From contig PKWQ01000024.1 in NCBI GenBank assembly GCA_003133265.1, positions 1 to 58,688 on the forward strand: a stretch of DNA of 58,688 bases, given 5' to 3'. The notes under the pieces were generated by a model, which was not told where the DNA came from, did not search any database, and was given only the letters and a program-made list of their open reading frames with translations. The stretch is from Acetobacteraceae bacterium. GTDB taxonomy: Bacteria > Pseudomonadota > Alphaproteobacteria > Acetobacterales > Acetobacteraceae. Every line of letters begins with the position of its first letter. The first letter of the stretch is position 1. Shown in pieces: positions 39,418-47,006 of the stretch. A program made the translations under genes and the position numbers.

Positions 39418-40472
39418 TGGAGACCTTCAATATGAGATCGCACCGTTCGCGCGATGGCGCGGGCGAGGTTCACGGGTACTGCATTGCCAATGAGGCGGCC
39501 CACTTTCTTGAACTGGACGCGTTCGCTCGGTGCCACGAACTCGTAGTCGTGAGGGAATCCCTGAAGGAGCGCCCCTTCGCGCAACGAGAGTCCCCGATCC
39601 TGTTCGGGGTGACCGAAGCGGCCATTGCCGAATCCGAAGAACTGTGTGGTGATGGTTGGCGCGGGGGCTGTCCATGACATTCGTCCGTACACCGACGAAT
39701 AACCCCTGCCGGTTTCGACCTTGTGGCAATCGGCTACCAGATCGTCGTCCCAATCGCGCCAGGTTCCGCCAGGTTTTGCCGAAGCGATACGCCGAGCGTT
39801 GATCGGCGATAGCCTGCTTGCACAATGGAGTGAATCTCGCTCATCGACTCCTCCATGCTCAAGTGGTGGCAGGTTCCCGATCTCGTCCTTTACCGTCCGA
39901 TGTCGGTCAGCATGAGTTGGCTTTGGCATCGTGATCTCTCCCAGACGCGATGCCATCAACACGAGCCGCGATCTGGTTTGGGCGAGACCGAAGTCCGGTC
40001 CATAGAGAGTGCCCCAGACGACGTGATAGTTCGACTTCTTGAGGGTATTGACGAACCTTCGGAAGGTCGCTCCCTTTTTGAATGTCATCAAGCGCGGGAC
40101 GTTTTCCATTGAGACAACATCCGGTCGAACACAATCGATAAGGTTGCCAAAGGATTGGAGCAACTGCCAGTTCGGGTTTTCGTTCTTCTGATTGTAGGTC
40201 GAGAAAGGTTGACACGGGGCGCAGCCGACTAAAATACGCTTTCCGCCGGGCACGAAGAGTTTCTTGACCTCCGGGGCAGTCAGCATCCCAACGTCTTTCC
40301 GAAGGAATGGCGCCTTGTTGTTCGTCTCGTATGGATAGCGACAAGATTCATCGATATCGATGCCCGCCGCGAGCTGAAACGACTCCATTTTGAACCCGTA
40401 GGAGAGGCCTCCCGCACCACAGAATAGGTCAACCACTGAAGCGGGGGCCCGGGACGGCGGCTTAGATTTCAT
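39414..40472 (-). CDS. DNA (cytosine-5-)-methyltransferase
   Basis: The 352-residue enzyme shows the C5-methylase motifs in order: I DLFCGAGGLS (15-24), IV GCAPCQPFS with catalytic Cys-87, VI SMENVPR with Glu-123, VIII QTRSRL, and X GNAVP near the end. The target recognition region between VIII and X (about 200-290) is of usual length. It modifies a cytosine in a target that cannot be read from the sequence. It lies between the RHH gene and the ATPase-nuclease, with 4-bp overlaps on both sides. Confidence 0.95.
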   Translation of the reverse strand: MKSKPPSRAPASVVDLFCGAGGLSYGFKMESFQLAAGIDIDESCRYPYETNNKAPFLRKDVGMLTAPEVKKLFVPGGKRILVGCAPCQPFSTYNQKNENPNWQLLQSFGNLIDCVRPDVVSMENVPRLMTFKKGATFRRFVNTLKKSNYHVVWGTLYGPDFGLAQTRSRLVLMASRLGEITMPKPTHADRHRTVKDEIGNLPPLEHGGVDERDSLHCASRLSPINARRIASAKPGGTWRDWDDDLVADCHKVETGRGYSSVYGRMSWTAPAPTITTQFFGFGNGRFGHPEQDRGLSLREGALLQGFPHDYEFVAPSERVQFKKVGRLIGNAVPVNLARAIARTVRSHIEGLQ

Positions 40473-40672
40473 CGCCCGGCGGCCTTTCGCCGATCGACCA
40501 ACTCGTCATCCGAGATTGCGACGCCGCGCTCCCTAAGCGCCTTCAGTATGAAAGTGCGCACGGTTTCGTCCCGCTCAAGGGCGTTTCGGCGGATCGCCTT
40601 CTTCAGTTCGGGCGAGACCTTGATCTGCACCGTTTGTTCGTGATGAGGCGTAGGAATCATGGCGTCAGTCAA
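40469..40672 (-). CDS. small ribbon-helix-helix-like regulator of the R-M operon
   Basis: The 67-residue protein starts with TTG at 40672, eight bases after GGAGGT; the ATG at 40660 is too far from it. QTVQIKVSPELKKAIRRNALERDETVRTFILKALRERG, split over residues 13-50, is a ribbon-helix-helix pattern (strand, then two helices). Its promoter overlaps an inverted repeat at 40690-40719, which suggests autoregulation and control of the methylase/nuclease balance, the role played by C proteins elsewhere. Confidence 0.7.
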   Translation of the reverse strand: MTDAMIPTPHHEQTVQIKVSPELKKAIRRNALERDETVRTFILKALRERGVAISDDELVDRRKAAGR

Positions 40673-40689
40673 TGGCGTACACCTCCGAA

Positions 40690-40719
40690 GACATCATGAT
40701 TTCATGCTAGGATGATGTC
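40690..40719. promoter_or_regulatory. promoter and inverted-repeat operator of the R-M operon
   Basis: GACATCAT (40690-40697) and ATGATGTC (40712-40719) are perfect inverted arms 14 bases apart, with CATGA-tt-TCATG between and overlapping. On the minus strand TTGACA (40721-40716) is followed after 17 bases by CATGAT (40698-40693), a plausible sigma-70 promoter. The repeat covers the spacer and -10 box, the usual place for a repressor. Confidence 0.65.
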
Positions 40720-40753
40720 AATTGTTTTGCTTCACGCCGAACGTCCGATCCCC

Positions 40754-40978
40754 CCTTTGCCGACATTTAAACCGCCCCACCACCGCCCCCCGGCCCGCAT
40801 GTTGCGTGAAAGATCGCCGGGAGGTTAACTGCCGGCTAATCGGCCCATGCCAGGACGCCCGACCTTGCCGCGGCTTTCGCTTCACATCCCCATCGGCGAT
40901 CGCACGGTCCCCGAGGAAGACGGGGCGATCGTGGCGCTCGACTGGGGCTGGGGGCGGGATCAGACCGAGACCGCGTAG
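40754..40978 (+). repeat. partial duplicate of ogt upstream region and 5' end (copy A)
   Basis: About 220 bp here match 41549-41769 with scattered substitutions: leader, AGGAGG-like site and the first 43 codons of ogt. A direct repeat thus flanks the VOC-family gene. Confidence 0.85.
40847..40978 (+). pseudogene. truncated ogt fragment
   Basis: This 43-codon frame begins MPGRPTLPRLSLHIPIGD and matches the N-terminus of the intact methyltransferase (41658) up to QTETA, then stops at TAG. It lacks the PCHRV active site, so it cannot repair DNA. It retains an ATG start, whereas the matching position before the intact gene reads ATA. Confidence 0.8.
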
Positions 40979-41033
40979 CCTGACCGCAAGGCGGCAGTCC
41001 CGGCGTTCCGGCCAGAGATGAGAGAGAAAAAGA

Positions 41034-41453
41034 ATGAGCAATCCCGCGTTCAAATTCGATCACGTCCACATCGTCAGCGAAAATCCGCACGCGTCGGCCG
41101 GTTGGTATGTGGAGATGTTCGGTGCGACGATCGCCGCCGATACGGTTGCGTACGGTGCCCCGCAAATCTTTGTCGGTCTCGGGGGGGCGACAGTCCTCAT
41201 TCGTGGTCGCCGGCCGGGCGAAGCCCCGGTCGCCGCCAAGCCGATCCAGCCGTACGCGGGTTTTTCCAGCCATAACGCCTGGGGGACCGACCATTTCGGC
41301 TTCATGTACGCGGGCGATCTCGCCGCCTTCTGCGAAGAGTTGCGCGCCAAGGGCGTGACCTTCCCCATCGAGTTGAAAAAGGGAGTGGACGGCAGCTTGT
41401 TATGCTACGTCGCGGCACCCGATGGCGTGAGCATCGAACTTATGCAGTGTTGA
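41034..41453 (+). CDS. VOC-family (glyoxalase/dioxygenase) protein
   Basis: The 139-residue protein starts MSNPAFKFDHVHIVSENPHASAG, with the first metal-type His (HVHI, about residue 10-12), DHFGFMYAGDLAAFCEELRAKG in the second module and the closing VAAPDGVSIELMQ with Glu near the end. This is the paired beta-alpha-beta-beta-beta VOC fold; metal ligands look present. Candidates are glyoxalase, dioxygenase or resistance protein; substrate cannot be told. It is flanked by the ogt-derived repeats and followed by a strong hairpin. Confidence 0.85.
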   Translation: MSNPAFKFDHVHIVSENPHASAGWYVEMFGATIAADTVAYGAPQIFVGLGGATVLIRGRRPGEAPVAAKPIQPYAGFSSHNAWGTDHFGFMYAGDLAAFCEELRAKGVTFPIELKKGVDGSLLCYVAAPDGVSIELMQC

Positions 41454-41460
41454 GCACGCA

Positions 41461-41527
41461 TAGGGCGGATAAGCACTTGCGCCATCCGCCACAGCGACGG
41501 CGGATGGCGCTGCGCTTATCCGCCCTA
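41461..41527. repeat. 67-nt nested perfect inverted repeat (REP-like hairpin)
   Basis: Outer arms TAGGGCGGATAAGC (41461-41474) and GCTTATCCGCCCTA (41514-41527) pair perfectly over 14 bases. Inner arms GCGCCATCCGCC and GGCGGATGGCGC (41479-41490, 41499-41510) pair over 12, with an 8-base loop. The element starts seven bases after the VOC stop, and could act as terminator or RNA stabiliser. Such nested hairpins are often dispersed REP-type sequences. Confidence 0.8.
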
Positions 41528-41548
41528 CCCAAAGGACTGCTCTCCACC

Positions 41549-41769
41549 TTTGCCGACATCCAAACCGCCCCACGACCGGCTGCCGGCCGGCATGTTGCGT
41601 GAAAGATCACCAGGAGGTTAACTGCCGGCCAATCGGCCCATACCAGGACGCTCAACCTTGCCGCAGCTTTCGCTTCACACCCCCATCGGCGATCTCACTG
41701 TTTCCGAGGAAGACGGGGCGATCGTGGCGCTCGACTGGGGCTGGGGCCGGGATCAGACCGAGACCGCGC
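41549..41769 (+). repeat. ogt upstream region and 5' end (copy B, intact locus)
   Basis: Partner of the repeat at 40754-40978, running from cctttgccgacat through the start of ogt to about codon 37. After this point only copy B continues into a full gene. Confidence 0.85.
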
Positions 41770-42128
41770 TGCTGGTGCGTGCCCGCGCCCAGCTCCATGC
41801 CTATTTCGACTGCGAGCTGACGGCGTTCGATCTGCCGGTGGCGCCCGCCGGCACGCCCTATCGCCGCGCGGTCTGGCGGGCGTTGCAGACCATTCCCTAC
41901 GGTGCTACCCGCACCTACGGCCAACTGGCCGCGCTGGCCGGCGGCTCGGCCCGGTCGGTCGGCCAGGCCAACGGCGCCAATCCGATCCCGATCATCATTC
42001 CGTGCCATCGGGTGCTCGCCAGCAACGGGCTGGGTGGCTATTCAGGCGGCGACGGGTCCGATACCAAGCGCTATCTGCTCGATCTCGAAACCGGATCACA
42101 CCTTTTCACCCAACTGGCTCCCGCCTGA
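41658..42128 (+). CDS. ogt: methylated-DNA-[protein]-cysteine S-methyltransferase
   Basis: The 156-residue protein removes methyl groups from O6-methylguanine onto its own cysteine. It has IPCHRV (active Cys-116), AVWRALQTIPYGATRTYGQLA (71-91) and NGLGGYSGG. The start is TTG at 41658, the first usable codon after an in-frame stop; the aligned ATG of the fragment at 40847 is ATA here. A fair AGGAGG lies far upstream at about 41612, so translation initiation may be weak. Confidence 0.93.
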   Translation: MPQLSLHTPIGDLTVSEEDGAIVALDWGWGRDQTETALLVRARAQLHAYFDCELTAFDLPVAPAGTPYRRAVWRALQTIPYGATRTYGQLAALAGGSARSVGQANGANPIPIIIPCHRVLASNGLGGYSGGDGSDTKRYLLDLETGSHLFTQLAPA

Positions 42129-42157
42129 AGCGGCGAGCCGAACGGAGTTACTCCAAG

Positions 42158-43129
42158 ATGACGAAAGCCATCCGCATACACGCCACCGGCGGCCCCGAGG
42201 TCATGGTGTGGGAAGACGTGCCGACACCGGAGCCCGGCGCCGGCGAGGTGCTGATCAAGCACGAGGCGGTCGGCCTGAACTATATCGACGTGTATTTCCG
42301 CAGCGGCCTGTACAAGGCGCCGTCCATGCCGCTGACCATCGGCATGGAGGGCGCGGGCACGGTGCTGGCGCTTGGCTCCGGCGTCACCTCGTTCGCCGTC
42401 GGCGACCGCGTCGCCTATGCCGGCCCGATCGGCGGCTACGCGACCGAGCGCACCATCGCCGCCGACCGCGTGATCAAGCTGCCCGCCGCCATCGACTTCA
42501 CCACCGGTGCGGCGATGATGCTGCAAGGCATGACCGCGCAGTACCTGCTGCGCCGCACCCATCGCGTGCAGCGGGGCGAGACCATCGTCATCCATGCCGC
42601 CGCCGGCGGCGTCGGCCTGATCATCTGCCAGTGGGCCAGGCATCTCGGCGCCACCGTCATCGGCGTGGTGTCCACCGCGGCGAAGGCCGAACTCGCCAAG
42701 GCGAACGGCGCCGACCACGTGCTGATCGGCCATGACAACCTGCCGGCCGAGGTCAAGCGCATCACCGGCGGCGCCATGGTCCCCGTCGTCTATGACAGCG
42801 TCGGCAAGGATACGTTCAACGCCAGCATCGACAGCCTGGCGCCGCTCGGCCTGATGGTCAGCTTCGGCAACGCCTCCGGTCCGGTGCCGCCGATCGATGT
42901 CGGCTTGCTCGGCGCCAAGGGCAGCCTGTACCTGACCCGCCCGAGCCTTGCGACCTACACCGCCAAGCGCGGCGATCTGGAAACCTGCGCCGGCGAGCTG
43001 ATCGACGTGGTCAGCAAGGGGATCGTGAAGATCCAGGTCAAGCAGACCTTCCCGCTGAAGGACGCCGCCGCCGCCCATCGGGCGCTGGAAGCACGCAAGA
43101 CGACGGGCAGCACCGTCCTGATCCCGTAA
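42158..43129 (+). CDS. qorA: NADPH:quinone oxidoreductase
   Basis: The 323-residue zinc-free MDR enzyme reduces quinones with NADPH. It has GLNYIDVYFRSGLYK (42-56), MEGAGTVLALGSGV, a Rossmann loop HAAAGGVGLIICQWAR (about 146-161), and NGADHVL. The length and motifs match QorA. ATG 42158 lies 30 bp after ogt, so the genes may be cotranscribed. A hairpin at 43159-43185 probably ends the transcript. Confidence 0.92.
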   Translation: MTKAIRIHATGGPEVMVWEDVPTPEPGAGEVLIKHEAVGLNYIDVYFRSGLYKAPSMPLTIGMEGAGTVLALGSGVTSFAVGDRVAYAGPIGGYATERTIAADRVIKLPAAIDFTTGAAMMLQGMTAQYLLRRTHRVQRGETIVIHAAAGGVGLIICQWARHLGATVIGVVSTAAKAELAKANGADHVLIGHDNLPAEVKRITGGAMVPVVYDSVGKDTFNASIDSLAPLGLMVSFGNASGPVPPIDVGLLGAKGSLYLTRPSLATYTAKRGDLETCAGELIDVVSKGIVKIQVKQTFPLKDAAAAHRALEARKTTGSTVLIP

Positions 43130-43158
43130 CAGCGCGCGCCGGCTCGGCGTCGCGGGCA

Positions 43159-43185
43159 GGGCTGGGGCGAAACCCCGGCCCCTTT
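43159..43185 (+). terminator. intrinsic terminator-like hairpin after qorA
   Basis: GGGCTGGGG and CCCCGGCCC (43159-43167, 43173-43181) form a nine-base stem with one G-U pair and a cgaaa loop, followed by CCTTT. The T run is short. Confidence 0.5.
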
Positions 43186-43217
43186 CCCGTTTCGCCGCGC
43201 CGGGCGATGCTGTCGGC

Positions 43218-44657
43218 ATGACCGATGCGCGCGCGACGACGGACCGTACTCCGGTGCGGACCTCTGGGCGAACACGGCTGACCGCGGTGATCGTGGCCAG
43301 CGCGTTCTTCATGCAGAACCTGGATTCCACGGTGATCGCCACCGCGCTGCCGACGATGGCCAAGGCATTCGGCGCCGATCCCGTGCATATGAACGTGGCG
43401 CTGACGTCCTATCTGCTCAGCCTGGCGGTGTTCATTCCCGCCAGCGGCTGGGTGGCCGACCGCTACGGCGCCCGCACCGTGTTCCGTGCCGCAATCGCCG
43501 TGTTCACGCTCGGCTCGATCCTGTGCGGCCGGGCGGAGTCGCTGCCCTTCCTGGTGTTCGCCCGCGTCATCCAGGGCGCCGGCGGGGCGATGATGATCCC
43601 GGTCGGGCGGCTGGTGCTGCTGCGCACCGCCGCCAAGCACGAGCTGGTGGCGGCGATGGCATGGCTGACCACGCCGGCGCTGATCGGCCCGATCCTCGGC
43701 CCGCCGGTCGGCGGCTTTATCGTCACCTATCTGTCCTGGCGCTGGATCTTCGACATCAACATCCCGATCGGCTTGCTGGGCATGGTGATGGTGACGCTGT
43801 TCGTCGAGGACGTGCGAGAGCCGCAGACCGCGCGCTTCGACCTGCTCGGGCTGATCCTGTCGGCGATCGCCCTGGCCAGCCTGATGGCTGGGTTCGAGAC
43901 CGTCGGCCGCGGCGTCGTCGGCCTCAACGTCACGCTGACGCTGCTGGCGGCCGGCCTCGTATCCGGCGTGCTGTATTGGCTGCACGCCCGCCGCCATCCG
44001 GCGCCGCTGCTGGATTTCTCGCTGTTCAAATACAAGAGTTTCGCCGTCGCCATCTGGGCCGGGTCGCTGTTTCGCATCGGCGTCGGCGCGATGCCGTTCC
44101 TGCTGCCGCTGATGCTGCAGGTGGCGTTCGGCGATACGGCGGTGCAGAGCGGCATGATCACCTTCGCCTCCGCGGCCGGTGCGTTCGTGATGAAGCCGGT
44201 GGCGCAGCGCGTGCTGCGCCGCTTCGGCTTCCGCGACACGCTGGTCTGCAACGCCGCAATCGCGGCGGTCATGCTGGGTCTGTGCGCCGCTTTCCGCCCG
44301 TCCTGGCCGGCGGCGGCGATGTATGTGGTGCTGCTGGTCGGCGGCTTTTTCCGCTCTTTGCAGTTCACCGCTTACAACACGCTGGCCTATGCCGAGACCC
44401 AGCGTGCGGAAATGAGCGCCGCGACCGGCCTCTACAGCACCGCCCAGCAGCTATCGCTGACCATCGGCATCTCGATCGGCGCGGCGTCGTTGCAGTTGGT
44501 GATGACGCTTTCCGGCCACGCGAGCCCCGGCGCCGGCGACTTCACCTTCGCCTTCCTGGTGATCGCCCTCCTGGCCCTGCTGGCATCGCCGATGTCGCTG
44601 CGCATGCCCCGCGCGGTCGGCGAGGACATGACCGGGGCGAAGCGCGACCAGCGCTAG
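43218..44657 (+). CDS. MFS drug exporter, DHA2 (EmrB/QacA) family
   Basis: The 479-residue protein has FMQNLDSTVIATALPTMAK (30-48), GWVADRYGARTVF (motif A), RVIQGAGGAMMIPVGRLVL and LGPPVGGFIVTYLSWRWIFDIN (motif C). Hydrophobic segments fit 14 helices. It exports drugs or other small molecules with proton influx. No regulator gene is adjacent. Function beyond family is unknown. Confidence 0.88.
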   Translation: MTDARATTDRTPVRTSGRTRLTAVIVASAFFMQNLDSTVIATALPTMAKAFGADPVHMNVALTSYLLSLAVFIPASGWVADRYGARTVFRAAIAVFTLGSILCGRAESLPFLVFARVIQGAGGAMMIPVGRLVLLRTAAKHELVAAMAWLTTPALIGPILGPPVGGFIVTYLSWRWIFDINIPIGLLGMVMVTLFVEDVREPQTARFDLLGLILSAIALASLMAGFETVGRGVVGLNVTLTLLAAGLVSGVLYWLHARRHPAPLLDFSLFKYKSFAVAIWAGSLFRIGVGAMPFLLPLMLQVAFGDTAVQSGMITFASAAGAFVMKPVAQRVLRRFGFRDTLVCNAAIAAVMLGLCAAFRPSWPAAAMYVVLLVGGFFRSLQFTAYNTLAYAETQRAEMSAATGLYSTAQQLSLTIGISIGAASLQLVMTLSGHASPGAGDFTFAFLVIALLALLASPMSLRMPRAVGEDMTGAKRDQR

Positions 44658-45442
44658 GTCTTCTGCCCCAGCGCCTCCACCATCGCGATCGCCCCGCCCA
44701 GGCTGCTGGCCATGTCCGTGGGGATCAGCACCGTCGCCCCGCGATCCTTGTTCATCTCGTACAGCAGGTTCATCTGCCGCAGCTTCAGCGCGATCGGATC
44801 GCTGCCGTAGATCGCCGCCGCCGCCAGCACCTGGGAGGCGATTTCGCGTTCGGCGGACGCCAGCGTCACCCGCGCGTCCTTCTCCCGCTCCGCCTGGGCC
44901 TGGCGGCTCATCGCGTCCTGCAATTCGCGCGGGATCACCACGTCCTTGATCTCCACGCTGCGCGCCCGCACGCCCCAGCTTTCGGTCTTTTCCGAAATCG
45001 TCACCCGCAGCCGCTCGTCCGCCGACTTGCGGTCCGACAGCAGCCGCGACAGGTCGGTGGCGCCGATCATCTCGCGCAGGCTGGTCTGTGCCACGCGCTC
45101 GATCGCTTCCCGGTAGTTGGCGATGCGGATCGCCACGTGCTCGGCGTTCTCCACCTGCCAGAACACGATCGCATCGACCCCCACCGCCACGGTGTCGCGG
45201 GTCAGCGCCTGCTCGGCGGTGATGGTGGTGGTCTGGATCCGCATGTCCACCACCTGCGCGACACGATCGAGCACCGGGATCAGCAGATACAGGCCGGGCC
45301 CGCGCACGCCGGCGAACCGCCCGAGCCGCAGGACAACCGCGCGCTGCCACTCGTTTGCGATCCGAATGGACCGCAGCAGCACCAGCACGATGACGACGAC
45401 CAGCACGATGACGAATGGCGCGGCCGGGTGAAAACTGTCCAT
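44654..45442 (-). CDS. SPFH/stomatin (slipin)-type membrane protein
   Basis: The 262-residue protein has one N-terminal membrane segment (FVIVLVVVIVLVLLRSIRIA, 10-29), the SPFH core (EWQRAVVLRLGRFAGVRGPGLYL, 31-53), REMIGATDLSRLLSDRKSADERL and the long coiled EIASQVLAAAAIYG end. Slipins assemble oligomers in membrane domains. No NfeD partner is adjacent. The last bases overlap those of the MFS gene tail to tail (44654/44657). Confidence 0.88.
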   Translation of the reverse strand: MDSFHPAAPFVIVLVVVIVLVLLRSIRIANEWQRAVVLRLGRFAGVRGPGLYLLIPVLDRVAQVVDMRIQTTTITAEQALTRDTVAVGVDAIVFWQVENAEHVAIRIANYREAIERVAQTSLREMIGATDLSRLLSDRKSADERLRVTISEKTESWGVRARSVEIKDVVIPRELQDAMSRQAQAEREKDARVTLASAEREIASQVLAAAAIYGSDPIALKLRQMNLLYEMNKDRGATVLIPTDMASSLGGAIAMVEALGQKT

Positions 45443-45523
45443 ATGGCGATCTCCGGCGCGGTATGCGCCAGCGTGATTATACGCCAGAAGCGCACGCAAG
45501 CGTTTGCCGATGTCGGGTCCTGG

Positions 45524-45547
45524 CGTTATTGTCGTTCGGATATATCG
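45524..45547. promoter_or_regulatory. possible ModE (Mo-box) site upstream of modA
   Basis: CGTTATTGTCG-ttcgg-ATATATCG, 10 bp before modA, resembles the split palindrome bound by ModE (CGTTAT ... ATAACG). The right half is imperfect. No modE gene is in the window. Confidence 0.35.
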
Positions 45548-45556
45548 GAGCCACGC

Positions 45557-46306
45557 ATGCGCCGCCTGCCGCTGATCCTCGCCCTGCTGCTGCCGGGTCT
45601 CGCGCAGGCGCGGGATTTGACGGTCTTTGCCGCCGCCAGCCTGACGGAGGCGATGAACGCCGCCGCCGCCGCCTGGGTGGCGCAGGGCCACGCCAGGCCG
45701 ACACTCTCCTACGGTTCCAGCTCCACCCTGGCGCGGCAGATCGAGCAGGGGGCGGGGGTCAATCTGTTCGCCTCCGCCGATCTGCGCTGGATGGAGTATC
45801 TGGCGAGCCGCGACCTGATCGTGCCGGAAACCCGCAGGAATCTGCTGTCCAACCGCCTGGTCCTGATCGTCCCCGCCGATCGTGCGCGCACGGTCGAGAT
45901 CAGGCCGGGCTTCGACCTCGCTTCCCTGCTCGGCGCCGACGGGCGGCTGGCGACGGGCGATCCCGCGCATGTTCCGGCCGGCATCTATGCGGAACAGGCG
46001 CTGAAGACGCTCGGCGTCTGGTCGCTCGCCGAACCCCGCCTCGCCCGCGCTGAGAACGTGCGCGCCGCGCTGCTGCTGGTCGAGCGCGGCGAGGCGCCGG
46101 CCGGCATCGTCTACGCCACCGACGCCGCCGCCAGCCGGGGTGTTGCGGTTGCCGGCGCCTTCCCCGAGGATAGCCACGATCCCATCGTCTATCCCTTCGC
46201 CGTGCCGCGTGGCGGCGATACGCCGGAGGCCCGCGCCCTGTTGAGTTTCCTGTCCGGACCCGAGGCACGGGCGATCTTCGCCCAGCGCGGCTTCAGCGCG
46301 GAGTAG
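45557..46306 (+). CDS. modA: molybdate ABC transporter, binding protein
   Basis: The 249-residue periplasmic protein has a signal peptide (MRRLPLILALLLPGLAQA) and the ModA pattern LTVFAAASLTEAMN (21-34), YGSSSTLARQIEQGAG, ADLRWMEYL and HVPAGIYAEQAL; AGIVYATDAAA precedes the end. It binds molybdate or tungstate. RBS CGGAG precedes ATG 45557. First gene of modABC. Confidence 0.95.
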   Translation: MRRLPLILALLLPGLAQARDLTVFAAASLTEAMNAAAAAWVAQGHARPTLSYGSSSTLARQIEQGAGVNLFASADLRWMEYLASRDLIVPETRRNLLSNRLVLIVPADRARTVEIRPGFDLASLLGADGRLATGDPAHVPAGIYAEQALKTLGVWSLAEPRLARAENVRAALLLVERGEAPAGIVYATDAAASRGVAVAGAFPEDSHDPIVYPFAVPRGGDTPEARALLSFLSGPEARAIFAQRGFSAE

Positions 46307-46364
46307 GGCGATCCTCGATCTTCTGTCCCCCGACGAACTGCTGGCGCTGCGTCTGACCCTCGGT

Positions 46365-47006
46365 GTGGCGGCGCGCGCGGTCGGCTTCGGCCTGCCGGTG
46401 GCGCTGCTCGCCGCCTGGATCCTGGCCCGCTTCCGCTTCCCCGGGCATTTCCTGCTCAACGCGCTGGCGCATCTGCCGCTGGTGCTGCCGCCCGTCGTCA
46501 CCGGCTGGCTGCTGCTGCTGCTGTTCGGCGTGCGCGGACCGGTCGGTGCCTGGCTACAGGCGACATTCGGCGTCCGGCTGGTGTTCACCACCGCCGGCGC
46601 GTCGCTGGCCTGCGCGGTGATGGTGTTTCCGCTGATGCTGCGCGCCATTCGCCAGTCGCTGGATACGATCGACCCCCGCCTGGAGCAGGCCGCGAGCAGC
46701 CTGGGCGCCGGTGCGCTCGATCGCTTCGTCAGCATCACCCTGCCGCTCGCCGCGCCGGGGGTGCTGATCGGCGCCCTCACCGGCTTCGTCGCCTCGCTCG
46801 GCGAGTTCGGCGCCGTTATCACCTTCGCCGCCTCCATCCCCGGCCAGACCCAGACGCTGCCGCTGGCGATCTACGCCGCGATGCAGACCCCCGGCGGCGA
46901 GGCCGCCGCCGCGCGCCTGTCGCTTATTTCGATCGCGCTCGCGCTTGTCGGTCTGCTGGCGGCGGAATGGGTCGGGCGGCGTCTGCGCGCGCGGGTCGGC
47001 CTGTGA
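46365..47006 (+). CDS. modB: molybdate ABC transporter, permease
   Basis: The 213-residue part from GTG 46365 contains five membrane helices and the ModB motifs HLPLVLPPVVTGWLLLLLFG (about 46-65), the loop ASSLGAGALDRFVSITLPLAAPG that contacts ModC, and GFVASLGEFGAVITFA. Family similarity starts earlier (LSPDELLALRLTLGV), back to about 46314, where no ATG, GTG or TTG is in frame. The true start may be a rare codon such as ATC 46311 or CTG 46323. It follows modA by a few bases. Confidence 0.9.
   Translation: MAARAVGFGLPVALLAAWILARFRFPGHFLLNALAHLPLVLPPVVTGWLLLLLFGVRGPVGAWLQATFGVRLVFTTAGASLACAVMVFPLMLRAIRQSLDTIDPRLEQAASSLGAGALDRFVSITLPLAAPGVLIGALTGFVASLGEFGAVITFAASIPGQTQTLPLAIYAAMQTPGGEAAAARLSLISIALALVGLLAAEWVGRRLRARVGL

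Noticed and set aside
40754..41769. The ogt direct repeat as attachment sites of the prophage
   Set aside because: Mu-type phages make 5-bp target duplications, and the end repeats lie at 36785-36961; the ogt repeats enclose only the VOC gene.
43523..45556. A long plus-strand frame that seems to extend ModA upstream by more than 650 codons
   Set aside because: It crosses the MFS gene out of frame and the slipin gene antisense; ModA has its own signal peptide and ribosome site at 45557.
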